Assembly: GCA_029783825.1 (NCBI GenBank)
Contig: JAREIK010001329.1
Location: forward strand, 146,663 to 210,662
DNA length: 64,000 nt
Origin: Sapria himalayana
Lineage: Eukaryota > Streptophyta > Magnoliopsida > Malpighiales > Rafflesiaceae
Direction of reading: 5' to 3'
Shown piece after piece: positions 41,897 through 52,890 of this stretch; position 1 is the first letter of the stretch, and every line of letters starts with the position of its first letter. A program made the position numbers and the translations under genes. The notes beneath the pieces are model-generated. The model saw only the letters and a list, made by a program, of their open reading frames with translations. It had not been told where the DNA came from and did not search any database.

Positions 41897-41914
<18 letters not shown>
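41890..41914. other. LINE-B target-site duplication, left copy
   Basis: AATATGTTGAT followed by a TA run, repeated at 43429-43453 beyond the 5' end of LINE-B. The common part is about 25 bp, but its TA-run portion is of low information. The left TA run has expanded further, to 41932. Confidence 0.7.
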
Positions 41915-41932
<18 letters not shown>

Positions 41933-41936
<4 letters not shown>

Positions 41937-43118
41937 TTTTTAAAGTTTGTTTTATTATTAATATAACTTTTTCTTTTGGCAGAGGAATACCTTTTTTACA
42001 AGCTAAATACTACCCCTTCCCCTCTTACACCCATTAAAACCAAAAAAATACATTAAATACATTATAGCTCTTTTATGCCGTTTTGAATATTAATTTGTGC
42101 TAGAGGCCTTTTATGTTAAAAGCTTGGCTCTATACTGCTTGTACATTCTGTTTTTGAGTGTTTTGATGCTTTCCCACATTGTTGGCTCAATAAAATCTTT
42201 TTGTTTGTCCATGCTCTGCTTCTATCCTTCCAATCGCGTGATAGACCATCAACCTTTTTCTCATACCTGTGCATTTTCGTGTTTCCTTGACCCTCTTTGT
42301 GTGTGCTTTAGCTTGTCTACCCTTCAAACTAAACTCGGGTTTTCAAGATAATCTAGCCTGTGACAGAAAAACCTTCATGCGCGTCTACCAACTCCTAAAA
42401 CTACTGCTTTCGGTTTCATCTGTACCTAAAGCAGAAAAACAAAAACCAGAATTCTGCCATAAATGGCAGCTATAATACTGTCTTTTTCCAGTCAACTTTC
42501 CCAATCCCTACCCACACCAGAAACAACCATTATATTTAAACTTAAAAATAGAAACTACAAATGGCAGCAGCCTCATCATGCCTCCCCTACCTTGACTTCA
42601 AACCTGGAGTTTTCAATGTCTACATTTTACTTTTCCTGTAACAAGTCATGCACAATCAGGTAAAATACCAAAGCAAGTACATCTATCCTCTCTTTTTATA
42701 GGTTTAATGCATTACCACACAACTGATTATAAAGACGCATAACCATACTTAAACATATACATTCATCATGATAGTTTATCGAAATAATTGAGCAATTATA
42801 GCTCTACCATCTGCTTTCTTTCCACTTAAGGCGCATATTGGAAACTTTTTTTATACTATCTTTTAAATACCCACCGGACCGAGGCGAACATCCTTCTCTG
42901 TAGAATCAACGGGATTCTCCCTTTCTTAAAATTATATTATCCCTATATTAATTCCACCTGAAAATATGAAAGCATATAACAAAATAACATTTTAACTACA
43001 AATATACCTCTGCTGTTTTTAGTCTCCCCTCTCTAGGAGGCTTTTTATATGACATTTATTCTTGTGAAGCTACTGAATAATCAACGGGAAATGAAGTATT
43101 CTCCGAGGACAACTTTAA
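41933..43118 (-). other. LINE-B 3' UTR
   Basis: About 1.2 kb between the RNase H stop and the array. The sequence nearest the array on the + strand is T-rich (TTGTTTTTTTAAAG), that is an A-rich tail on the element strand. No gene is seen. Confidence 0.75.
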
Positions 43119-43428
43119 TTAAGATTTTTGTATTCTATCATATAAAAATTCAATCCTATCTAAACCAATTAAACCTATAAACTTTCCAGGGATTCCATCT
43201 CCCTCAAATTCTTGTGCTCCTATTTTTATTCCATCATCCGCTAATTTATCTGCCAACGCATTAGCCTCTTTATAAATGTGTTCTATCTCTCCTTTTAATT
43301 CTCCTAAATGTTTCTGATGTCATCAATTTCTTCTTCAAACTGCCTTAATTGTAACTTATTTTGTACTAGTTGAACCAGTAATTTCGAGTCAACTTGAACC
43401 TGGATTTTATGGTAGTTATTATCTTTGA
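43119..43428 (-). pseudogene. LINE-B RNase H C-terminal fragment
   Basis: The minus-strand frame reads KIQVQVDSKLLVQLVQNKLQL, then a frameshift after DDIRNI, then GEIEHIYKEANALADKLADDG and on to FLYDRIQKS and a TAA at 43121-43119. It covers the last two catalytic aspartates (QVDSK, ALADKLA) of the type I RNase H domain and is colinear with LINE-C residues at 60060-59776. It is truncated at the left end of the domain by the insertion junction. Confidence 0.85.
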
Positions 43429-43453
43429 AATATGTTGATATATATATATATAT
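43429..43453. other. LINE-B target-site duplication, right copy
   Basis: AATATGTTGATATATATATA and further TA, matching 41890-41914. The TATC array continues directly after it. Confidence 0.7.
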
Positions 43454-43775
43454 CTATCTATATATAAACTTGTCTATCTTTATATCAAACTATCTTTCAA
43501 TATGTCTTTCTATCTATCTTTCTATTATTCATTCTATCAATATGTCTATTTTTCTATCTATCTATCAATTTTTCTAACAATTAATCTATCAATCTGCCTA
43601 TTTATCTCTCTATCTAACTGGTATTCGATCTGTCTATTTATTTATTAATCTATATGATATTCTATCCATCTATTTATATATCAATCTTTATCTATCTACT
43701 TATCAATTTGTAAATCTATCTTTTTAATATTCTTTTATAACCTATCTAATAATCTGACTATCTATCTAGCAATTA

Positions 43776-43778
<3 letters not shown>

Positions 43779-43849
<71 letters not shown>
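43779..43849. repeat. (TA)n tract, 71 bp
   Basis: Uninterrupted alternating TA, among the longest in the window. Confidence 0.95.
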
Positions 43850-43851
<2 letters not shown>

Positions 43852-45227
43852 TTATATTTATCAATCAATCTATCTGTCTGTCTGTCTTTCTAACTATCTA
43901 TCTATCAATCTGTAAATCAATTTGTCTATCAATTTGTCTCTCAATTTGTCTGTAATTTTGTGTATGAATCTATCTAAAAATATATCGATCAATAAATCTA
44001 TCAATCTATTTAAGAATCTATCTATCTATTTGTTTATCTATCTATTTATTTGTGTATCTATCTATCTTTCTTTCTATTTATCAATCTGTCTATCTATATA
44101 TCTTACTATCTATCTATGTATATATCTATCTGTCTAACTATCTATCTATCTATTGGTTAATATATCTATCTAATTTTTATTTATCTGCCCAATTTATCTC
44201 TCTATCTATCTATATGTCTATCTATCTATCTGTCTATCTATATGTCTATCAATCTGTGCATTTACCATTTATCTTTCTGTTTATTTTTCTTTTAATAATC
44301 AAATAATCTATCTGGGTATATAATTGTCTATCTATATGACTATGGATCTATCTATCTATCTACCTTTCTATTTGTTTGTCTAGCAATAAATCTACTTGTC
44401 TATCAATCTATCTATTTATCTATCTATCTTTATTTCTATCAATCTACATGTTTATATATTTATTTATCTATCTATCTATCTATATATCAATCAATCTATC
44501 TATCTATCTATCTATCTATCTATTTATCTCTCTATCTGTCTATCTTTATTTCTGTCTATCTATCTATCCTTATATCTATGTCTATCTATGTATCTATCTA
44601 TCTATTTATCTTTTTTTTCAATCTGTCTATCTATCTATCTTTCAATATTTCTCTCAATCTATATATGAATCTAATATCAATCAATCTATACATTTGTCTA
44701 TCCATCTATCTATCTATTTGTCTATCTATCTATATGCCAATATTTATGTCTATCTATCTAACTATATTTATTTCTATCTATCTGTCTATCTATTTATTTA
44801 TCTATCTGTCTATCTAAATAACTATCTATCTTTCTATCTATCTATATGTCTTTCTATATGTCTATCTATGAGTCTATCTATCAATTAGACAATCTATATG
44901 TATATCTATCAATCTATCTGTCTATCTATAGATCTATCAATATATCTATTAATCTATCCATCTATTAGTCTATTTCTTTATATATTTATTTCTTTCTCTC
45001 TATCTATATATCTATTTAACTTTTTATTAATTTGTCTATTTATCTTTTTATCATTCTATTGTTTAATCTATATATTTATCTATCTCACAATCTTTGTATC
45101 CATATTTCAATCTTTCTTTCTATCAATCAATCAATCTATAATTCTATCTATTTATCTATCTATCTATCTATTTATCTTTCTATCTATGTATCTGTCTGTC
45201 TATATATCTATCATCTATCTACTATGC

Positions 45228-45327
45228 GAAGCTAGATTCTCATAGCGAGGTGCTTCTAGTTAGCAAAGTGCCGTAGTAGCGCCGAATCCCTATGTGCACT
45301 AATGCTGAGCCAGGGATGCTCAGCCTT
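45228..45327. other. Non-array island with a 7-bp perfect hairpin
   Basis: About 100 bp with no TATC character and much higher GC than its surroundings, with array on both sides. It holds a perfect inverted repeat, GCTGAGC (45304-45310), loop CAGGGAT, GCTCAGC (45318-45324). I see no open frame, tRNA fold or known terminus. It may be a small insertion or a relic of pre-array sequence. Confidence 0.6.
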
Positions 45328-46182
45328 ATCTTTATCTATCTGTCTGTCTATTTGTCAGTCTTTCTATCAGTCTATCTGTCTATCAGTCTATCTGTCTATC
45401 AGTCTATCTCTCACTCTATCTATCAATCAGTTTATATATGTGTCTATCTCTCAATCTATCTTTCAATCCATCTATCTATCGGTATATCTATCTATATGTC
45501 TATCTATCATTCTATCTATCTATATATGTTTCTATCTATCTATCTTTCTATCTATTTATCTATATATCTTTCTATGTATTTTTTTTTATTTATATGTCTA
45601 TCTATCTATATATCTATCTGTCTAACTATCTCTCTATATATTTGTATATCTATCTTTTTATCTATCCGTCTGTCTGTTTATCAATTTGTCTATCTATTTG
45701 TGTATCTATTTGTCTATGTATCCGTCTATCTATCAATGTATCTTCTTTCTATCTATCTGTCAGTCTAATTGTCTACCTATAGTCTATCTATCAGTCTACC
45801 TAACTAACTAACTAACTATCTATCTGTCTATCTATCTTTTTATATATCTATACATATTTCTATCTATGTATCAATCTATTTATGAATTTGTCTATCTATC
45901 TATTTAACTTTTTATCTATCTATCTATCTATATTTTTATCTATCTATGTGTCTATCTATCTTTCTATCTATTTTGCTAAAAATCTATCGATATATAAGTC
46001 CATCTATTTATTTATTGATTTTCAGACTATATACTTATGTATCTATTGGTTATCTATTTGTCTATCTACCTATCTCTTTTTCTATCTATTTATCTATCTA
46101 TTTGTATGTCTATCTATCTATCTATCTATATATCTATATATCTATATATCTTTTTGTATATATATGTGTCTATCTATCTATA

Positions 46183-46185
46183 TAT
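46183..46185. other. CACTA-2 target-site duplication (TAT), left
   Basis: TAT precedes the left terminus and follows the right terminus at 55946-55948, as expected for a 3-bp CACTA duplication. Confidence 0.6.
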
Positions 46186-46640
46186 TACTACAAAAAATCC
46201 CAAACAACTAGGGACAATTCCCTAGCCACTCAGGGTTTTCTTTTGCTAAATGGCATATAGCAATGGATTAACAATGGAAGCGTTCCCAATCTAAAGTCCT
46301 CGTCGCTATAAATTAGCAAGGGAATGTTTTCCTATCTAAAAAATTTTAGCGACGAAAATATCCCTAGCTAAAATAATAAATTTCTTACCTAAATTAGCAA
46401 GCTAAATGGGAGTTTCCATCGCTAAATGGATATAGAAATGTAAGCTTTCCCAATCTAGTATGCTCATCGCTAAAAATTAGCGAGGGAAATAGTCCATAGC
46501 AAAAAAATTTTAGCAACGAAAAAATCTCTAGTTAAAATATTAATTGCCCTATTTAAATTAGTAAGGGAAAAATCACTAGCTAAATTAGCAAGATGAAATT
46601 CACTAGTTATTTTCATTTCAAAACTATTTTCAAAAATTTA
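46186..46640 (-). other. CACTA-2 left terminal and subterminal region
   Basis: Words such as CTAGGGACAATTCCCTAGCC, AATTAGCAAGGGAATG, ATCCCTAGCTAAAATA and ACTAGCTAAATTAGCAAG recur in both orientations. Two units starting near GCTAAATGG (46245 and 46421) suggest a repeat of about 175 bp. It is homologous to 22400-22760. Confidence 0.75.
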
Positions 46641-47074
46641 TTTTTTTTTTAAAAAATTTATTAAATAATTTAATATTTGTATATTAAATTGAATAAAAAT
46701 AGAAACTATAAACACTAATTTATAATTAACAAAAAAAATTATATAATAAATTATTCTAATTCAATATTTTACATAATCAAACTAAAACATAACAAAATTT
46801 TATTGCATCTTATTCATCAATGTATCTACCGACAATGCATAAAGTATAATCTATTCGTCATTGATATTGTTTTCTTTCACTCTGCTCCTCCGATCACCAT
46901 CTTTCTGCTGCAACAAATCTATCCAAGTCGCAATGTATCTTGTCTCGTGAAAAATCCCTTCACTTATATAAGCTTCATATGGGGAACAATGCGGTATCAT
47001 GACTATATGAAATTTAAACAGTGAATCAAATCAAAATAAATAAATAAAAAAGTTATGTTTTCATAAATATATAA
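46641..47074. other. CACTA-2 interior, AT-rich, no gene
   Basis: No recognisable coding sequence. A moderately GC-richer patch at 46860-47000 sits where CACTA-1 has its coiled-coil remnant, but its minus-strand frames are broken and show no clear similarity. Confidence 0.4.
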
Positions 47075-47700
47075 TACTACAATATATTTGTACATATATA
47101 CTATAGTGTATATGTACATATATACTATAGTGTATATGTACATATATACTAGCATTTTCACTCGTTACATGTATTCCTGAAATATATCTAAATATATACT
47201 ACACTATTATATGTACATATATACTTAGTGTATATGTACATATATACTATAATTTTATATGTACATATATACTCAGTATATATGTATATATATATACTGA
47301 GTACATATGTACTCAGTATATATTTACATATAATACTACAAAATTATATGTTCTTATATAATGAGTATAAATGTACATATTACTATAGTATTATATTTAC
47401 ATATAAACTGAGTATATATGTACATATACTACATTATTATATGTACATATATACTAAATACATATATACTAAGTCTATATATACATATAATACTACAGAA
47501 TTATATGTGCTAATATATTGAGTATATATGTACATATAATGCAGTATATTTGTAGATATACTAAGTATATAAGAACATATATGATATAGTATTATATGTA
47601 CGTATATACTCAGTATATATGTACATATATACTTCAGTATATACACATATATTTTGTAGTATATACGTGCATATATACACAGTAGATCTACACACACACA
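47075..47700. repeat. Palindromic TATATGTACATATATACT minisatellite
   Basis: Many copies of TATATGTACATATATACT with AGTATTA or GAGTA spacers, period roughly 30-60 bp. TATATGTACATATA is itself a perfect palindrome, so each unit can form a short hairpin. It ends in a (CA)n run at 47691-47703. Confidence 0.8.
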
Positions 47701-47740
47701 CACATTTATATACTATAGTATAGATATATATAGTAGTATA

Positions 47741-48391
47741 TACTACAAGAAAATTTGAAAAAAACAATGAAAAATTTACAAAAAATTGCAATGCACAAGA
47801 GAAAGTACATCTGCACGAAATAAGAGTGTCAAGAACAAACCTGCATTTGCATGGGACCAGAATTTTTTTGTCCATCTCATAGCTTCAAAAGCTAAGGTGT
47901 TGTTCCTCTCACCAAGTGGACAAGCCAAACCTTTTACATACCTATTATAAACTAAAACTCTACCCAAAATATTTAGGTACACAAACATATTTATAGATAT
48001 ATAAAAATAGTAATTGTAGACATGAACAAACATAAATCTGAGTTGATAGTCATACAACTTCAACAAATATCTAAATGATGTCCAACACTGATGTTTAGAG
48101 AGAAAGAGAGTGCAAAAAACAAAATGTTTTAGGAATAATGAAGATATTAGAACTTGACCTCCTTTTGATCCAGCTGAAATCAGTAAAGATGGGACCCATG
48201 CATAGGATGGACCGTGGCAATGTTTGAAGGCTTTGAATCAGAATTTTTTAGTGCATCTTACATTAAATGTCTTGCAAAGATTCATTATTAGGTTAATCGG
48301 CAAAGAAAAGAACAAAACTAGAATAAAGATAAATGATACCTCAAATGATGAACCACTTGTAAGCCCCCCAAGGTTTTCTTAGTTTGTAGTG
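47741..48391. other. Possible nested CACTA-like unit or captured gene fragment
   Basis: Begins TACTACAAGAAAATTTG and ends TTTGTAGTG, so both edges look like weak CACTA termini, but the two ends do not match well inward and the flanking trinucleotides differ (ATA against CAT). Inside, minus-strand pieces look protein-like: GERNNTLAFEAMRWTKKFW near 47910 and SKPSNIATVHPMHGSHLY near 48210. The family is not recognised. Confidence 0.25.
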
Positions 48392-49239
48392 CATTATTCA
48401 AGAAAGATATATATATTACAAATATATCATTAGCTACTCAAGTAGCTATATGTATTTCATAATCTCAGATATTGATTCTCTAATCCTATGAAATACATTG
48501 CTTGTGGATGCATAGATATGGTAATGCTCCAGTAAAGCGATTGAAGGCAAAGCAGTAATCTACTTTACATTACCACTATTAGTTTCTCTTGTTCATATGT
48601 TTGCTTTTGTACAATTCCTCTTCCTCTATTTGTGTGTGTGATTGTGTGTGTGTGTGTGTGGAAATGTTCTAGATTTTTATATATGTTAGCCTATCGTGGG
48701 AGTTAACATGTTTTTATGAATTTAGACAAGTGGCAGGGGTTCATTGGTGGAAATTTCAAGTTTGATGCTAAAAAGTGTTATTATTCCTTTGTTCCTTTGT
48801 AAACATATCTGTGATTTGAGTGAAACATCTACGCAATCCTATATTGTATGTAATATGTAGCATAGATGTTGCATTTATTATCATGTGATAAGGTGTGGGC
48901 AACAAGCTGTAAATATTAGTTACACAAATATAAATTCATATCAAAAAATTTTAAAATATTTTTTCTCATCATTTAAATCAAAATGATAACTTGTTTTATT
49001 GTTAATAATATCATGTATTGTAGCAATCACAAATATTATTAGCTCATAAAATATTTCATTTTGCGCCTTTGTATTCCCCACCATATGTGTTTTGGTATAT
49101 TAATTATAAAATATTTACGAAAAAAATAACTCATTTTCATGTTTAGTAAAAAATGTTTAAAAATAAAATATATCTATTTTAGTATACTATAAATGTTCCT
49201 TAGATTTATTGTCACTATTTACATATAAAGTGAAAATTT
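48392..49239. other. CACTA-2 interior, no gene recognised
   Basis: AT-rich sequence with a (TG)n run at about 48633-48660. No coding or structured feature is supported. Confidence 0.5.
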
Positions 49240-49610
49240 ATATATATAGCATATATGTATGTATATAGCATATATGTATGTATGTATTTAACATATTTGT
49301 GTGTGTGTGTGTGTGAGTGTGTGTGTGTGTGTGTATAATTATAGTATATATATATATATATATATGTATGTACATACATATATATATTGTATATATGTAT
49401 GTGTATACATGTGTATGTATGTGTATACATGTGTATGTATGTGTATACATGTGTATGTATGTATGTATATATATATTTATGTATGTATATATATATCTAT
49501 GTATGTAAGTATATTTATGCATGTATGTATATATATATATGTATGTATGTGCATATATGTGTGTGTGTGTGCTTGTATGCATATGTTTGAATATTTTTCA
49601 AAAATATTAT
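49240..49610. repeat. ATGT/TG microsatellite with a 20-bp tandem unit
   Basis: Mixed ATGT, (TG)n and (TA)n. Between about 49395 and 49460 the 20-bp unit ATGTATGTGTATACATGTGT is repeated about three times. Overlapping frames on both strands are low-complexity artefacts. Confidence 0.85.
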
Positions 49611-50022
49611 AGCTTTAAACCTGAAACATGCGCGTGCACACACACACACACACACACGAGTAAACTGACCTCAAAACCTTAGTGGTTTTTATATACATTA
49701 ACACCATTTTGTTTTTTTGACTATATGTACTAATGAAGAAAATATATTTCCAATATAAACTATCATGAACGTGAATTTTAATTTTGTTTATAGACAAAAA
49801 ATTATAAGAGAGATAATTTTCATTTCCAAATTTTAATTTTCAAAAATATGAGAAATTGTGTTTTTTATGAATATTTTATAATTAGTTTATGAAAACATCT
49901 AGTATATGTAGTTATAAATAGTTCTATATAGTTAAACATATAGATATAGATATATATATATATATATATATATTCATACAAGTAGGTATATGTAGTTATA
50001 CATAAATGTATATAAACTTATA

Positions 50023-50790
50023 AACAAATATATAGATTTACATATATGTATACATAGTTATAAATATAATTATATTTAATTATATATAGTTTTATATAGT
50101 TATAAAAATATTTATATATAGTTATACACATATAGTTAGAAATAATATTTTATGTTGTTATACATGTTCTTATAAAACTAGTTACATGTTATACATATAG
50201 TTACATATTTAGTTAAACTTATATTTATACATGTAGGTATATATATTTTTTCATTTAATTTTATATATTTATACATATAGTTATGTATAGGCATAGATAT
50301 AGTAAAATACATTTTTATATATTAATATATAAAAATGTATATTAAATATATGGTGTAAATAATATATAAAAATTATTGATATTTAAATATATTTGCAAAT
50401 ATATAGATTTATATATATGTATACATAGTTACAAATATAGTTATATTTAATTATATAAAGTTTTATATAGTTATAAAAATATTTATATATAGTTATACAC
50501 ATAGTTAAACATAATGTTGTATGTTGTTATACATGTAATTATAAATATAGTTACGTGTGGTTATACATTTAGTTACACATTTAGTTACTCATTTAGTTAC
50601 ACATTTAGTTAAACTTATATTTATACATGTAGTTATATATTTTTTTCATTTAATTTTATATATTTATACATATAATTATGTATAGGTATAGATATAGTAA
50701 AATACATTTTTATATATTAATATATAAAAATGTATATTAAATATATGTTGTAAATAATTTATAAAAATTATTGATATTTAAATATATTTA
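50023..50790. repeat. Tandem duplication of about 375-395 bp
   Basis: CAAATATATAGATTTA begins at 50023 and again at about 50396. Both copies run through GTATACATAGTTA, AGTTTTATATAGTTATAAAA and TATAGTAAAATACATTTTTA to GATATTTAAATATATTT. The second copy has an extra run of four ACATTTAGTTAC-like words at about 50565-50610. Confidence 0.8.
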
Positions 50791-52469
50791 AATAGAAAAA
50801 CATTTGAAGGAATTCAATTTCATGCTATGTGTTTCAAGATATGCATCTCATAAATCAAATTGTTAAAAAAATGATATGGCATAATTTGATAATTAAAAAA
50901 ATTATGATTGAGAAAATTTAAAATGTTAATAGTCTGCCACATAATTTTGATATATTCTACATGGAATATAATTTGATATATTTTAGATGACTTTTCATGT
51001 TTTAAAAAATCATACCTAGAAAAAATAAAAGTAATATTCTAAATGTATTTTTATTAAAATATAATATAATTATCATAAAAAAATCAAGCATCATGGAATG
51101 TTAATTAACATTATATCAAATATCATGTTAATACGGTAGTATAGGAAATAACTAATAATGATGTTAAACATCATTATTAAAAATTGTGAAAATCATTCAA
51201 AATTATCAAAACATGAAATAACATATTTTCAAATAAATCTTAAAATATCATTAAATGCATAAAAAATCCATCAATAATATTTAATTTATTGTATCAAAGA
51301 GTGAACACTAAAAAAAATATTGATGAGTATTTTCCAATTTTCAATCAACATGCATCAAAAATCTTAGAAAACACAAAAAACATTGATAATTTATCAAAAA
51401 CATTAGTGACAACGAAACACAATAGAAATATTGATAATATATTTCCACGAAATTTATAGTTTTTTATTAAAAAACTTTGTGCCTCCCAATATAAATATCT
51501 AAAACATACAACATATCCAATACTTACATCAATGATATTTATAACATCAAACAAATTTTAGGGTCATTAACCCTAATTGAATTATGAAAATTTTTAACTA
51601 ATATTTTTATAAAAATGTGCTCTAAATATTATTAGTTATCAATATAATCTAATATTTTCAAAAAAAAATCATTGAACAAATTTTAAAGTTTCTGAATAAT
51701 ATGGAAAAACATAAGGCTTCATGGAAGAAAAATAATGTAACATAATATAAAAATTATTTGACTAATCCTTCTCTTCTACATACCAAACATTGATGATTTA
51801 GCTCTTTCAAATTATGATTGACTATTAAGGAAAAAATTTTATAGAAGAATAATGATTAACAAAATTTGATAACAAAGATGCGCTTTTATAAATTTAAAAC
51901 TTCAATATTCAAAATCATGATATAATCAAGAATATCTTATGAAAATTAAAATTTGATTCATCTATTGTCCTAGCAAATAATTGGATAAGTATGCATTTTT
52001 AAAATTATGAGCTCTAACATAATAAAAAATTTTACCTACTCACATCAACTACTCTATTCCATGTTTATTGATCCTAGTTTATATTGTGATAATCATGAAT
52101 ACTACTTATCTCTGGTTCATAATATGAATGTCATTAAATCATGCACGAGCTTAATTTGATCACCAAAAAAAGACCAAACTACACTAGTAATCATGGAAAA
52201 GTGCTATTATGTATTTAAATGATTGAATTATATAAGGATACCTATTGTATACAAATGCAAAAAAAGATATTTTAGTTATACATAAAGTCATGAAAAAGTC
52301 ACAATCCTAAAATTACTCTAGCCTAAATGCCAGTTGAATGTTTTATCTACAAATCACTCCTATAACTAATTTGATTATTAATTAAATGTGAATGCTAATT
52401 GAATGCATATTTTCTTTACTTTAATACTTCTCTTCATGTTGAAATATGTTTGTCAATAACTCCCAACAT
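50791..52469. other. CACTA-2 interior, no gene; may contain a copia LTR
   Basis: AT-rich DNA without a supported gene. If the copia relic to its right ends as expected, its 3' LTR would occupy the right part of this stretch, starting on the minus strand with TGTTGGGAGTTATTG at about 52476. I could not identify the other LTR boundary. Confidence 0.4.
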
Positions 52470-52890
52470 GCTAAGGCGCATGTGAATCACTAGGGCTTAT
52501 AATTTCCTAGTTATTAAATTTGTGATTTGCTTTCATGGTTACATATAAGATGTTTTGAGTTTTCCAATTTGGATTTTCTAATTGATTATGTGACAATCTA
52601 ATTCAATATATTTCTTATGCTCGTGGAAAACAAAGTTGGTAGCAATATGCAAGGTTATGTGACCGTCACAAAATAAATTTGCGACTTCCAAATGAGAAAC
52701 TTTTCAATCCTTCAACAAGTATCTCAACCAAGTGAGTTCACAGGTAAATGCAAACTTGGACCAATATTCTGCCTCTACTAATGATATTTACACCTTTGAT
52801 TGTTTCTCACACTTCTATGGCACAAGTAACTTACCAAAAAAGTATAATAACTTATCAATTACTATTGTTTATTGGATATCTTTCTATATT
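52470..52890 (-). pseudogene. Ty1/copia RNase H relic
   Basis: On the minus strand the pieces KCEKQSKV, VEAEYWSKFAFTCELTWLRY, LFCDGHITLHIATNFVFHE and KKYIELDCHII align in order with the conserved C-terminal RNase H of plant copia polyproteins (the familiar SSAEAEYRA, LWLR.LL.DL, CDNQAA.HIA.NP.FH and KHIE.D.HF.R landmarks). Several stops and one frameshift interrupt it. SHAP followed by a stop and TGTTGGGAG marks the polyprotein end and probable LTR start. Upstream reverse transcriptase is not recognisable, so the relic is truncated. It lies inside CACTA-2. Confidence 0.8.

Larger units (their letters stand above)
29676..41914. repeat. Degenerate (TATC)n array, segment 3
   Basis: About 12.2 kb of TATC-type array in the same polarity as the other segments, with TA tracts, one (TG)n run at 40549-40570, and (CAAT)n patches such as 35521-35540. 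The longest open + strand frame in the window (33680-35161, 493 codons) lies here and is only the translated tetranucleotide. No gene is seen. Confidence 0.95.
41933..43428 (-). mobile_element. LINE-B: 5'-truncated plant LINE
   Basis: A 1.5-kb minus-strand LINE tail: the last part of RNase H plus the full 3' UTR. Its 3' end (GGCAGAGGAATACC, then TTTACAAGC and CCTCTTACACCCATTAAAACC) matches LINE-C closely (58821 region). It is truncated at the 5' end within RNase H, as is usual for incomplete reverse transcription. It is flanked by a duplication and by array on both sides. Confidence 0.88.
43454..46182. repeat. Degenerate (TATC)n array, segment 4
   Basis: About 2.7 kb of TATC-type array in the same polarity. 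It contains a long TA tract and one unrelated GC-richer island at 45228-45327. No gene is seen. Confidence 0.95.

Noticed and set aside
47228..47875. Overlapping Tyr/Ile/His-rich frames on both strands in the TATATGTACATA region
   Set aside because: They are translations of a palindromic minisatellite and show no conserved domain.
49215..49612. Overlapping Cys/Val/Tyr- and His/Thr-rich frames on both strands
   Set aside because: They are translations of ATGT and TG microsatellites.
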